Notes under the pieces: generated by a model
The model's input: the letters and a program-made list of their open reading frames with translations, nothing else
What the model was told of the DNA's origin: nothing
Database searches by the model: none
In this document: one piece after another, positions 27,758 to 36,294 of the stretch
Layout of the letters: each line of letters begins with the position of its first letter
Numbering within the stretch: the stretch's first letter is position 1
Made by a program: the position numbers and the translations under genes
Source of the DNA: Pseudomonadota bacterium
GTDB lineage: Bacteria > Pseudomonadota > Alphaproteobacteria > Caulobacterales > Caulobacteraceae
Direction: 5' to 3'
NCBI GenBank assembly: GCA_023412655.1
Contig: JAEYNH010000034.1
Location: forward strand, 1-64,000
Length of the DNA: 64,000 nucleotides

Positions 27758-29005
27758 ATGGCGGACCGGTGGAGCGAGGAGCGCGAACGGCGCTGGCGGG
27801 AACGCAACTGGCGCAACGAGGCCTACGGGCGTGGCGGCGACGACCGGCAGGACCAGAGGGCTGACGCGCGCCAGGGCCGGATCTGGCAGGAAGATCGCAG
27901 CTTCGACGACGCCCGCGGCGGCTATGGCTCGGAGAGCGGCTTCAGCAGCCGTGACCGCTTCGAGGCCCGCGTGGAAGGCCGCGACCGTGACCGGGTGTTC
28001 GGCGAACGGGACAGCGGCGTGGAATACAACCGCGAGGGCTCGTCCCCCGGCGGGTATCGCAGCCAGAACCGCTGGAACGACTTCCGGAGCCGGAGCGGCG
28101 GCGAGCCCGAGTGGCAGGATCGCTATTATCAGGGCGTCAGCCCGGCCTATGAACAGGGCGAGTACGACCTGGAGCGCAACCGCGGGCGCTTCGAAGGCCA
28201 GGATTACACTCATGGCGGCCGCTACTACGGCGACGACAGCCGCCAGCGGATCTACCGCAGCGAATACGGCCAGGGCGGCCGCGAGTATGGCGATGTGCCC
28301 AGGGGCTACGACGCCGATCGCGAACTGGAAGGTCGCTACGCCCGGGAAATGCGCCGGCGCGCGTCCGGCGGGACTGGCGGCTACGACTATGAGCGCGGCT
28401 ATGGCGACGCTGGACGCTCCGAGGCCCGCGGCGGCATCCGCGACTGGGAGCGCGGCCAGGATCGCGACGATTATCGGGGCGGCGGCGGCTTCCTGCAGCG
28501 GGCCAAGAACTGGTTCGGCGAGGCGGTCGACGAGATCCGTCGGGACTTCTCCGGGGACCAGGACCGCTATTCGGGCGACTACACCCGCGAAGCCCGCTGG
28601 GTCGATGATCGCAGCCATCGCGGCCGCGGTCCGCGGGACTACAAGCGCTCGGACGAGCGAATCAGCGACGACGCGCACCAGCGCCTGACCGACGACGCCT
28701 GGCTCGACGCCTCGAACATCAATGTTGCGGTCTCAGACGGCGAACTCACGCTTTCGGGGACGGTGGAGAGCCGCGAGGCCAAGCACCGGGCAGAACGCTG
28801 CGTCGAGGAAATCGCGGGCGTGCGCCACGTGCAGAACAACCTGCGCGTCGACTCCGGCTCGTTCCTGAGGAGCGCATCGCCGGGCTACGGCGACAGTGTG
28901 CTGGAGGCCCAGATGCGCAAGGACGCGGGCGACGGCAACGCCAACGGCGGGATCAAGCCCTCCGACGATTCGGCCGCGACGCGCAGCACGACGCGGCGCA
29001 CCTAG
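27758..29005 (+). CDS. BON-domain protein with long Arg/Gly/Tyr/Asp-rich N-terminus
   Basis: The 415-residue product has no signal peptide. Residues 1-300 are low-complexity and rich in Arg, Gly, Asp, Tyr and Glu (for example RERRWRERNWRNE, YDYERGYGDAGRSEARGG). The C-terminal region, residues about 300-370, is a BON domain: DDAHQRLTDDAWLDASNINVAVSDGELTLSGTVESREAKHRAERCVEEIAGV, in sections. BON domains bind membranes or phospholipids, and similar SWFGD-type proteins are stress related. The function is unknown. Confidence 0.8.
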   Translation: MADRWSEERERRWRERNWRNEAYGRGGDDRQDQRADARQGRIWQEDRSFDDARGGYGSESGFSSRDRFEARVEGRDRDRVFGERDSGVEYNREGSSPGGYRSQNRWNDFRSRSGGEPEWQDRYYQGVSPAYEQGEYDLERNRGRFEGQDYTHGGRYYGDDSRQRIYRSEYGQGGREYGDVPRGYDADRELEGRYAREMRRRASGGTGGYDYERGYGDAGRSEARGGIRDWERGQDRDDYRGGGGFLQRAKNWFGEAVDEIRRDFSGDQDRYSGDYTREARWVDDRSHRGRGPRDYKRSDERISDDAHQRLTDDAWLDASNINVAVSDGELTLSGTVESREAKHRAERCVEEIAGVRHVQNNLRVDSGSFLRSASPGYGDSVLEAQMRKDAGDGNANGGIKPSDDSAATRSTTRRT

Positions 29006-29030
29006 GGCTTCCATCGGTCGAAGAAGGTGA

Positions 29031-29053
29031 GGGGCCGCGCACCGCGCGGCCCC
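29031..29053. terminator. Shared hairpin between BON gene and msrB
   Basis: A perfect 10-bp GC stem (29031-29040 and 29044-29053) with a 3-base loop sits between the convergent genes. The tails are weak on both sides (TTCGCTTTGC on the + strand), so this is a likely but imperfect bidirectional terminator. Confidence 0.6.
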
Positions 29054-29084
29054 TTCGCTTTGCGGGCAGGCGCCTGGGTTTGGT

Positions 29085-29582
29085 CTATTTCCCGAGAGTG
29101 GCCACGAGCGCGGCGTTGTCGCCGCGATGCAGCGGATCGCGCAGCGGCTGGCCGGTGGGCACGAACTCCAGCGACACCGAGTTGATGCAATAGCGCAGCC
29201 GTGTGGGCGGCGGACCGTCTGGGAAGACATGGCCCTGGTGGCTGCCGCACCGGGCGCAGAGCGTCTCGATTCGCACCATGCCGTAGGAGGTGTCCCGCAC
29301 GGCCTTCACATGGGTCTCGTCGAAGGGCGCCCAGAACGACGGCCAGCCGGTGCCGCTCTCGAATTTTGTCTGGTGCCGGAAGAGCGGAAGGGCGCAGAGG
29401 CGGCAGCAGTAGAGGCCGTCGTCCTTCTGATCCAGCAGGCCGCCGCAGAACGGGGCCTCGGTCCCGTGGTGCAGGAGGACATCGGCCTCCTCTCGCGACA
29501 GCCCCGCTTCGAGGCCCTTGCGTTCCTCTGCGTGAGGCGGAGAGAGGTCGAAACCGGAAGGGGAGACCGCTGGCGTGCTCAT
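29085..29582 (-). CDS. msrB: Peptide-methionine (R)-S-oxide reductase MsrB
   Basis: MsrB repairs methionine-R-sulfoxide. The 165-residue product has zinc cysteines C60-x2-C63 and C109-x2-C112 and the catalytic Cys in RYCINSVSLEF (C132). The GWPSFWAPF motif is at residues 79-87. No signal peptide is present, so it is probably cytosolic. I start at the ATG on the complement of 29580-29582; a longer frame is unsupported. It is antisense to the gap between two PCC-related genes. Confidence 0.95.
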   Translation of the reverse strand: MSTPAVSPSGFDLSPPHAEERKGLEAGLSREEADVLLHHGTEAPFCGGLLDQKDDGLYCCRLCALPLFRHQTKFESGTGWPSFWAPFDETHVKAVRDTSYGMVRIETLCARCGSHQGHVFPDGPPPTRLRYCINSVSLEFVPTGQPLRDPLHRGDNAALVATLGK

Positions 29583-29658
29583 GCACGTCAATCTAAGGTC
29601 GCCGCTTCGCAAGCGAAAGACGCGAGCGCCCCGGCGCGGACGAAGCCCAAGGGACGGA

Positions 29659-31632
29659 ATGTTTTCGAAGATCCTGATTGCGAACCGGGGCGAAATCGCC
29701 GTCCGGATCATCAAGACCGCCCGCCGGATGGGCATCAAGACGGCGGTCGTCTACTCCGAAGCCGACGCCGACTCGATGGCGGTGGAGATGGCCGATGATG
29801 CGGTGTTCATCGGACCGCCGCCCGCGGCGCAGAGCTATCTGCTGCAGGATAAGATCGTCGAGGCGGTGCGGCTGACCGGCGCCGAGGCGATTCATCCTGG
29901 CTTCGGCTTCCTCTCCGAGAACGCCAGCTTCGCCCGCAGGCTCGCCGCCGAGAGCATCGTCTTCATCGGCCCCAATCCCAAGGCCATCGAGGCCATGGGC
30001 GACAAGATCGAGTCCAAGAAGTTCGCGGCCAAGGCGGGGGTCTCCACGGTCCCGGGCCATGTGGGCGAGATCGACGACACCGACCACGCCATCCGGATCG
30101 CCGAGGAGATCGGCTATCCGGTGATGATCAAGGCCTCCGCCGGCGGCGGCGGCAAGGGCATCCGGGTCGCCTGGAACCGCAAGGACGTGGAGGAGGGCTT
30201 CCCCGCCGTCCGCGCCGAGGCCAAGGCCAGCTTCGGCGACGACCGCATCTTCATCGAGAAGTTCATCGAAAGCCCCCGGCACGTGGAGATCCAGGTGCTG
30301 GGCGACAAGCACGGCAATGTGGTCCACCTGTTCGAGCGCGAGTGCTCGATCCAGCGCCGCAACCAGAAGGTCATCGAGGAGGCGCCAAGCCCGCTGCTCG
30401 ACGCCAAGACGCGCCAAGCCATGGGGGAGCAGGCGGTCGCCCTGGCCAAGGCCGTCGGCTACGACAGCGCCGGCACGGTGGAGTTCGTCGCCGGCCAGGA
30501 CCGCAGCTTCTTCTTCCTGGAGATGAATACCCGCCTGCAGGTGGAACATCCGGTCACCGAGATGATCACCGGGGTCGATCTCGTGGAGCAGATGATCCGC
30601 GTGGCGGCGGGCGAGAAACTCGCCTTCGGCCAGAAGGACCTCAGGATCGACGGCTGGGCCATCGAGAGCCGGATCTACGCGGAGGATCCCTACCGCGGCT
30701 TCCTGCCGTCGATCGGCCGCCTGGTGCGTTACGAGCCGCCCGAGGAAGGGCCGGCCGGTGCGGCCGTGGTGCGCAATGACGCGGGGGTCCGCGAGGGCGA
30801 CGAGATCTCGATGTTCTACGACCCGATGATTTCCAAGCTGTCCACCTGGGGGAAGACCCGCGAGGCCGCCATCGACGCCATGGGCCGGGCGCTGGAGGAC
30901 TTCCACATCGAGGGCGTGGGCCAGAACATCCCATTCCTGGCGGCGGTCATGGACCAGCCCCGGTTCCAGTCGGGCAAGCTCTCCACCAACTACATCAAGG
31001 ACGAGTTCCCGGAGGGCTTCCACGGGCTGCCGCCGACCGAGGAGCAGCGGGACATCATGGGGGCGGCCGCCCTGTCGATGCACCGCACCCTGCTGGCGCG
31101 CACGGCCCCGGCGCAGCTGCGCAACGAGTGGATTGAGGTGATCGGCCACGAGAAGCGGGCCGTCCGCGTGTCGTCCGAAGGCGAGGCGCTGGTTGTGGAA
31201 GGCAAGGGGCGCTCCCACCGTCTCACCGAGGTCGACTGGCGCCCCGGCCGCGCGCTGTTCCGCGCCAAGCTCGACGGCAAGCCTTTCACGGTGACGGTGA
31301 AGCCCGCCGCCGAAGGCTTCGTCATCCGCCACCGGGCCGCCCAGGCCCATGTGCTGGTGCTGACGCCCCGCTCGGCCGAGCTGCACGAGAAGCTGCCGCC
31401 CAAGAAGGCCGCCGACACCTCGAAGATGGTGCTGTCGCCCATGCCGGGGCTGGTGGTCTCCATCGACGTCGCCGCCGGTCAGGAGGTCAAGACAGGGGAG
31501 GTCGTGGCCGTCCTCGAGGCCATGAAGATGCAGAACATCATCCGCGCCGAGCGGGACGGCACCGTTAAGGCGGTGAACGCCAAGTCCGGCGACAGCGTCG
31601 CGGCCGACGAGGTTCTGGTAGAGTTCGCCTGA
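29659..31632 (+). CDS. pccA: Propionyl-CoA carboxylase alpha (biotin carboxylase/BCCP) subunit
   Basis: PccA (657 aa) carboxylates biotin with ATP and carries the biotin. I start at ATG 29659 (MFSKILIANRGEIAVRI). It has an ATP-grasp biotin carboxylase domain (GGGGKGIRV near residues 163-171 and MNTRLQVEHPVTE), a BT domain and a C-terminal biotinyl domain with EAMKMQN (the lysine is near residue 624). It works with the pccB product encoded 2 kb upstream; the DUF805 gene follows after 25 bases. Confidence 0.95.
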   Translation: MFSKILIANRGEIAVRIIKTARRMGIKTAVVYSEADADSMAVEMADDAVFIGPPPAAQSYLLQDKIVEAVRLTGAEAIHPGFGFLSENASFARRLAAESIVFIGPNPKAIEAMGDKIESKKFAAKAGVSTVPGHVGEIDDTDHAIRIAEEIGYPVMIKASAGGGGKGIRVAWNRKDVEEGFPAVRAEAKASFGDDRIFIEKFIESPRHVEIQVLGDKHGNVVHLFERECSIQRRNQKVIEEAPSPLLDAKTRQAMGEQAVALAKAVGYDSAGTVEFVAGQDRSFFFLEMNTRLQVEHPVTEMITGVDLVEQMIRVAAGEKLAFGQKDLRIDGWAIESRIYAEDPYRGFLPSIGRLVRYEPPEEGPAGAAVVRNDAGVREGDEISMFYDPMISKLSTWGKTREAAIDAMGRALEDFHIEGVGQNIPFLAAVMDQPRFQSGKLSTNYIKDEFPEGFHGLPPTEEQRDIMGAAALSMHRTLLARTAPAQLRNEWIEVIGHEKRAVRVSSEGEALVVEGKGRSHRLTEVDWRPGRALFRAKLDGKPFTVTVKPAAEGFVIRHRAAQAHVLVLTPRSAELHEKLPPKKAADTSKMVLSPMPGLVVSIDVAAGQEVKTGEVVAVLEAMKMQNIIRAERDGTVKAVNAKSGDSVAADEVLVEFA

Positions 31633-31657
31633 CCAGGGAATCACGGCGGGGCGTCCG

Positions 31658-32056
31658 ATGGGCTTTTCGGAGCTGTTCCTCTCGGCCAACGGCCGGGCCC
31701 CGCGCCTGCCGTCGCTGATCGGGGCGGTGGTGCTGCTGAGCCTCGCCGCCTTCTACGAAGCCTTGGTGGAGGGCGTGCTGCCGCGGCTTCTGACCGGCTG
31801 GCTGGTCTATCCGGCGCTGATCTATTGCGGGGCCTGCGTGCTTTCCAAGCGACTGCATGACCGCGGCCGCTCGGGCTGGTGGGCGGCCCTGATCCTGCTG
31901 TCCATCGCGGCCTGCTGGCCGCATCCGGTGGGCTTCTTCGACTTCCCCTTCTTCCTGGTGCTGGTCTGGGCGGCCGTGGAGCTGGCCGTGATGCCGGGAG
32001 AGCCGGGAGCCAACCGCTTTGGCCTCAATCCGCTGCGGCCGCTGGCGCCGGCCTAG
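31658..32056 (+). CDS. DUF805-like small membrane protein
   Basis: The 132-residue protein has four likely membrane helices, with a conserved SKRLHDRGRSGWWAAL segment near residues 67-82 that marks DUF805. Role unknown. It lies 25 bases after pccA and may be co-transcribed. It converges with lipB, whose stop is 9 bases away. Confidence 0.75.
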   Translation: MGFSELFLSANGRAPRLPSLIGAVVLLSLAAFYEALVEGVLPRLLTGWLVYPALIYCGACVLSKRLHDRGRSGWWAALILLSIAACWPHPVGFFDFPFFLVLVWAAVELAVMPGEPGANRFGLNPLRPLAPA

Positions 32057-32065
32057 CCGCCGCCG

Positions 32066-32788
32066 TCAAAGCGGCGGTTGCGCATCCCGCACCTCGCCGA
32101 ACACCGACCGGAAGCTGGCCTTCAAGGCCGCATCGGCCTCGTCCATGGTCACCGGCAGGCCGAGGTCGACCAGGCTCGTGACCCCGTGCTCCGTCTGGCC
32201 GCAGGGCACGATGCCGGAGAAGTGGGCGAGGTCCGGCTCGACGTTCAGGGACACGCCGTGGAACGAGACCCACCTGCGCAGCTTCACGCCGATGGCGGCG
32301 ATCTTGTCCTCGCGGGTTGGCGCGCCGGGCGCCTTGCGCTCCACCCAGACGCCCACGCGCCCTTCGCGCAGCTCGCCGGTGACGTTGAAGTGGTCCAGGG
32401 CTCCGATCACCCAGGCCTCTAGCGCCGCCACGAACGCGCGCACGTCCCGGCGGCGCTTCGTCAGGTCCAGCATGACATAGGCCACCCGCTGGCCGGGCCC
32501 GTGATAGGTGAACTGGCCGCCGCGGCCACTCTGGAAGACCGGGAATCGGTCGGGCTGCAGCAGGTCGTCCGGTTTGGCCGACACGCCCGCAGTATAGAGC
32601 GGCGGGTGTTCCAGCAGCCAGACGAGTTCGCCTGCACCCCCGTCGGCGATCGTCGCGGCCCGGGCCTCCATCGCCGCCACCGCCGCCGGATAGTCCACCT
32701 GGCCCGCCGACACCGCCCAGCCGGCGGGCGTGCCGTCCTGGCGGCCGAAGAGGGGGGCGTCGGTGCTGTTTAACGCGCGATCAAGCAT
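32066..32788 (-). CDS. lipB: Octanoyltransferase LipB
   Basis: LipB transfers octanoate from acyl-ACP to lipoyl-domain proteins. I start at the ATG at 32788 (MLDRALN); the open frame extends further upstream but the added residues are not conserved. [44 protein letters not shown] (catalytic lysine region) and [15 protein letters not shown] (catalytic cysteine) are diagnostic. It is divergent from a FliN-like gene. Confidence 0.93.
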   Translation of the reverse strand: MLDRALNSTDAPLFGRQDGTPAGWAVSAGQVDYPAAVAAMEARAATIADGGAGELVWLLEHPPLYTAGVSAKPDDLLQPDRFPVFQSGRGGQFTYHGPGQRVAYVMLDLTKRRRDVRAFVAALEAWVIGALDHFNVTGELREGRVGVWVERKAPGAPTREDKIAAIGVKLRRWVSFHGVSLNVEPDLAHFSGIVPCGQTEHGVTSLVDLGLPVTMDEADAALKASFRSVFGEVRDAQPPL

Positions 32789-32856
32789 GTTCCGTCCAAT
32801 GTGGGCCTCGGGCGCGCGTGGCGCAAAGCCCAAGGTGCTCCGGAGAATCCCGACCC

Positions 32857-33108
32857 GTGTCGCAGGTGAACGCCGTCAACGTCGAGATCCAGGTCGTCCT
32901 CGGCCGCGCCACGCTGCCGATGGCGCAGCTGCTCCGCATGGGCCGGGGGGCGGTGATTCCCCTGGACGCCACGGTGAACGAGGAAGTCTGGATCCTGGCG
33001 AACAACCATCCGGTGGCCCGGGGCGAGATCCAGATCGCCGACGACAAGATCGCCATCGCGGTGACGCGCGAGGCGAACGTCTACGATTATATGGCCGGCG
33101 GCGTCTAA
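32857..33108 (+). CDS. FliN-like flagellar motor switch domain protein
   Basis: The 83-residue product has a SpoA/FliN C-terminal domain: [63 protein letters not shown], in sections. FliN forms the C-ring of the flagellar motor. At this length it is only the core domain, without the N-terminal region of typical FliN (over 100 aa). GTG 32857 follows CGGAGA. No other flagellar gene is nearby. Confidence 0.75.
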   Translation: MSQVNAVNVEIQVVLGRATLPMAQLLRMGRGAVIPLDATVNEEVWILANNHPVARGEIQIADDKIAIAVTREANVYDYMAGGV

Positions 33109-33122
33109 GTTACGCGTCGCAC

Positions 33123-33151
33123 TTCACAAAGCATTCGGCGTTTGCTACCTG
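33123..33151 (+). promoter_or_regulatory. Possible promoter for tRNA-Leu
   Basis: TTCACA at 33123-33128 and GCTACC at 33144-33149 lie 15 bases apart, at a suitable distance from the tRNA start at 33168. The match to the Caulobacter housekeeping consensus is only partial. Confidence 0.3.
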
Positions 33152-33167
33152 CCGCGCCTCACCACGA

Positions 33168-33252
33168 GCGGTCGTGGCGGAATTGGTAGACGCGCAGCGT
33201 TGAGGTCGCTGTGGGGCAACCCGTGGAAGTTCGAGTCTTCTCGACCGCACCA
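33168..33252 (+). tRNA. tRNA-Leu (anticodon GAG)
   Basis: The 85-base gene folds as a class II tRNA: acceptor stem GCGGTCG with CGACCGC, anticodon stem CAGCG/CGCTG and loop TTGAGGT with anticodon GAG at 33202-33204, a long variable arm, and T-arm GTTCGAGTC. CCA is encoded at 33250-33252. It reads CUC and CUU codons. No terminator is apparent before mgtE. Confidence 0.95.
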
Positions 33253-33394
33253 TCCTGCTTCGCCCATCGGGGCCTGGCGGACTGACGTGGGCCGGCGGCA
33301 GGGGCGGAGGCAGCGCCCCTCGACCACGCCGGTGAATCAGGGTTTTCAACGAGGTACGAGCTAGCCCGTCCGCAACATAGCCAGGGAGGTCCGC

Positions 33395-34825
33395 ATGAGC
33401 CGTGAAACGGACGACCTCACTGACCTCAAGGACAAGGCTTTCCTGGAACCGGAAGAAGACCTGGAAGACCTCGCTCTCGGCGAGGACTACGCCCTCAACC
33501 CCGAATTCGTCTCCAATGTGGTGGACGCCCTGGACCGCGGCGACGCCGAGCGCCTGCGCGAACTGCTGGGGGCCCTGCACCCGGCGGACGTGGCGGACCT
33601 TATGGGCTTCCTTTCCGCCGACGCGCGGGAAGAGTTGATCCCGCACCTCGACCCCGAGACCCTGGCCGAAATCCTCTCGGAACTGGACACCGAGATCCGC
33701 GAGGAAGTGCTGGAGCACGTTCCGTCCGCCACCCTGGCCAAGGCCATCGGCGAGATGGATTCCGACGACGCCGTGGACGTGGTCGACGACCTCGAGGAGG
33801 AGAAGCGCGCCCAGGTGCTGGCGGCCATGCCCGAGGTGGAGAGGGCCGCCATCGAAACCTCGCTGGCCTATGGCGACGAGACCGCCGGACGCCTCATGCA
33901 GCGCGAGGTGGTGGCCGCGCCGCAGTTCTGGACCGTGGGCCAGGCCATCGACCACTTCCGCCGCGAGTCGGAGGACCTGCCCGAGCTGTTCTTCGACGTC
34001 TATGTGGTCGATCCCAGCTATCGCCCGGTGGGCGCGGTGCCGGTGAGCCATCTGCTGCGGGTCAAGCGCGACTCGCCCCTGGCCCAGATCATGGAGCCGG
34101 TGACGGAAATCCCGGTCGACATGGACCAGGAGGAGGTCGCCTACATCTTCGACAAGTACCACCTGATCTCGGCCCCGGTGGTGGAGCCGGGCGGGCGGTT
34201 GGTGGGCCAGATCACCGTCGACGACATCGTCGGCGTCATCCAGGAGGAGGGCGAGGAAGACATCCTGGCCCTGGCCGGTGTGTCCGATGCCGGCCGTGAC
34301 GCCGGGGTCTGGGGCATCGTGCGCTCGCGGCTGCCGTGGCTACTGGTCAACACCGTCACCGCCGCCCTGGCGGCCAGCGTGATCGGCGCCTTCGAGGGCG
34401 AGATTCAGAAGCTGGCCATCCTCGCGGCCCTGACCCCGATCGTCTCGGCGCTGGGCGGCAACGCCGGCACCCAGACCCTGGCCGTCGCGGTGCGGGCCCT
34501 GGCCAATCGCGAACTGTCCGCCTTCAACGCGATCCGCACAGTCAGCCGCGAGATGGTGGTGGGCCTGGCCAACGGCACGGTGTTGGCGGTGATCACCGGG
34601 GCGGCCCTGTTCGCCATGTTCCACGACCTGCGCCTCAGCCTGGCGTTCGGCCTGTCCATGATCATAACCCTCTTCGTGGCAGGGCTGGCGGGCGCGGTCG
34701 TTCCCCTGGCGCTCGAGCGCATGGGGCGCGACCCGGCCGTTTCCTCGTCGGTCTTCGTCACTTTCGTTACCGACTTCACAGGCTTTTTCGCCTTCCTGGG
34801 ACTCGCGGCGCTCATTCTGCTGTAA
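33395..34825 (+). CDS. mgtE: Magnesium transporter MgtE
   Basis: MgtE is a Mg2+ channel with a cytoplasmic N-terminal MgtE-N domain (about residues 30-135), a tandem CBS domain (about residues 140-265, IMEPVTEIPVDM) and five membrane helices at the C-terminus, with GGNAGTQTLAVAVRALA near residue 353. Length is 476 aa. The Shine-Dalgarno AGGGAGGT precedes ATG 33395. No Mg2+ riboswitch was identified in the 142 bases after the tRNA. Confidence 0.95.
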   Translation: MSRETDDLTDLKDKAFLEPEEDLEDLALGEDYALNPEFVSNVVDALDRGDAERLRELLGALHPADVADLMGFLSADAREELIPHLDPETLAEILSELDTEIREEVLEHVPSATLAKAIGEMDSDDAVDVVDDLEEEKRAQVLAAMPEVERAAIETSLAYGDETAGRLMQREVVAAPQFWTVGQAIDHFRRESEDLPELFFDVYVVDPSYRPVGAVPVSHLLRVKRDSPLAQIMEPVTEIPVDMDQEEVAYIFDKYHLISAPVVEPGGRLVGQITVDDIVGVIQEEGEEDILALAGVSDAGRDAGVWGIVRSRLPWLLVNTVTAALAASVIGAFEGEIQKLAILAALTPIVSALGGNAGTQTLAVAVRALANRELSAFNAIRTVSREMVVGLANGTVLAVITGAALFAMFHDLRLSLAFGLSMIITLFVAGLAGAVVPLALERMGRDPAVSSSVFVTFVTDFTGFFAFLGLAALILL

Positions 34826-34897
34826 GTGGCCTCAGAGTTGCCGCCGAGGTCCCAGGCCTCCACCGGCTGTGTCGATTTGGGTCAAACTTCGTAGGCC

Positions 34898-36229
34898 ATG
34901 CGTCCGCGCTATCGCGTTTCCCGGAACGCCATCGAGCTGATCAAGCGGTTCGAAGGCTACCGCCGCAAGGCCGCCCGGCTTCCCGACGGGCGATGGACGA
35001 TCGGCTATGGCCACACGCTGACCGCCCGCGAAGGCGCAGAGGTGTCCGAAGAGGATGCCGAGGCCCTGCTTATCTACGACCTGATCGCCGTGGCCCACGC
35101 GGTGAACGAGAACGTCTTCGCGCCGATCACCCAGAACCAGTTCGACGCCCTGGTCAGCTTCGCCTTCAACCTGGGAACCGACGCCTTCCGGGGCTCGCAG
35201 GTGCTGGCGCGCCTGAACGCTGGTGAGACGCTGCAGGCGGCCTGCGCCATGGAGCTTTGGCGGAAGACCGAGTTCCAGGGCGACCGGATCGTGCTCGACG
35301 CCCTGGTTCGGCGCCGTTCGGCGGAAAAGACCCTGTTCCTGACACCCTCGGGAGACGACTGGCCCACGGCGCCGTCGCCGGTGCTGCGACCGCTGGTCGA
35401 TCGGGACGCGGCCGAACTGATCCCTGCGGAGACGCCCACCGAGCTTGTGGCCTCGCTTGAAGGCGAGGTCGTCCGGGTCGGCCGCGAGGGTAAGCCCGCG
35501 GTTGAGCCCGCGCCGCCCACCGAGGAGCCGGGCGCGGCGGTTCGCGCGGCCGCCGAGGCCGTGACCGCCCGCCTGCAGGCCATCTACCCCGACGGCGACG
35601 CCGAGCCAGCGCCGGAAGCCATCGGGGTCAGGCCCCAGGCCGACTTCGCGCCGCCGGTCAGCGCCGAGATCGAGGTGGCCGAGGAGGCTGCGCCGGAGCC
35701 GGCGCCAGAGTGGGAACCGCAGCCCACGGCCGAGGCCCAGGCAGGCGCCGCGACGGAAGTAGCGGCTGCAGCCTTGCCCGAGCGCGAACCAGAGCCCGCG
35801 CCCAGGGCCGAGCTGGAGTTCGGGACTCAGCTGCCGGCGGCGCCGGAAGGGCTCGAGGACACCCCGTTCGAGGCGCCGGAGCCGGCCAATGACGCGCGTC
35901 TGGCTGTTGAACCGGAGCCGGATGCTTCGCCCCGGGTGCTGATCGACGACAATGCGGTGCACGAGTTCATCCCCAGCCGGGTGGCGCCGCTGCCGCGCAA
36001 GGCGGAGAATGGCGGCCTGGCGACCGACCTCATCCTCGCGTTGCTGGGCCTGGCCTTCTTCGGCTTCGGCCTGTTCTGGGGCCTGAACGCCCGCGGCTCC
36101 GCCCCCATCGGGGGCATGGCGAGCCCCTTGCTCGTGGCCTGGATCGCCGGGGTCGCCGGGATCGGTTTCTTCGTCTTCGCCGTGTTCCGCCTGCTGGAGC
36201 GGCTCGGCCGCATGTCGGACCGCGGGTAG
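34898..36229 (+). CDS. Membrane-anchored GH24 (T4-type) lysozyme-like protein
   Basis: The N-terminal domain (about residues 1-145) is a phage-type lysozyme: catalytic E19 in RFEGYRR, D30 in LPDGRW, T34 in TIGYGHT, and FNLGTDAFRGSQ. Then a long acidic Pro/Ala/Glu linker (about residues 150-360) and two C-terminal membrane helices (LATDLILALLGLAFFGFGLFW and LLVAWIAGVAGIGFFVFAVFRLL). It may trim peptidoglycan at the membrane. No other phage gene is present. A plain promoter was not found. Confidence 0.8.
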   Translation: MRPRYRVSRNAIELIKRFEGYRRKAARLPDGRWTIGYGHTLTAREGAEVSEEDAEALLIYDLIAVAHAVNENVFAPITQNQFDALVSFAFNLGTDAFRGSQVLARLNAGETLQAACAMELWRKTEFQGDRIVLDALVRRRSAEKTLFLTPSGDDWPTAPSPVLRPLVDRDAAELIPAETPTELVASLEGEVVRVGREGKPAVEPAPPTEEPGAAVRAAAEAVTARLQAIYPDGDAEPAPEAIGVRPQADFAPPVSAEIEVAEEAAPEPAPEWEPQPTAEAQAGAATEVAAAALPEREPEPAPRAELEFGTQLPAAPEGLEDTPFEAPEPANDARLAVEPEPDASPRVLIDDNAVHEFIPSRVAPLPRKAENGGLATDLILALLGLAFFGFGLFWGLNARGSAPIGGMASPLLVAWIAGVAGIGFFVFAVFRLLERLGRMSDRG

Positions 36230-36294
36230 GACGCCGCGCTGATCTGGCACAGGCGGCGGTCGCGGCCATGGGCGGCGCGTGCTAACCCAAGGCC

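Noticed and set aside
33253..33394. Mg2+ riboswitch (M-box) before mgtE
   Set aside because: No conserved M-box words or matching stem layout could be found in the 142 bases.
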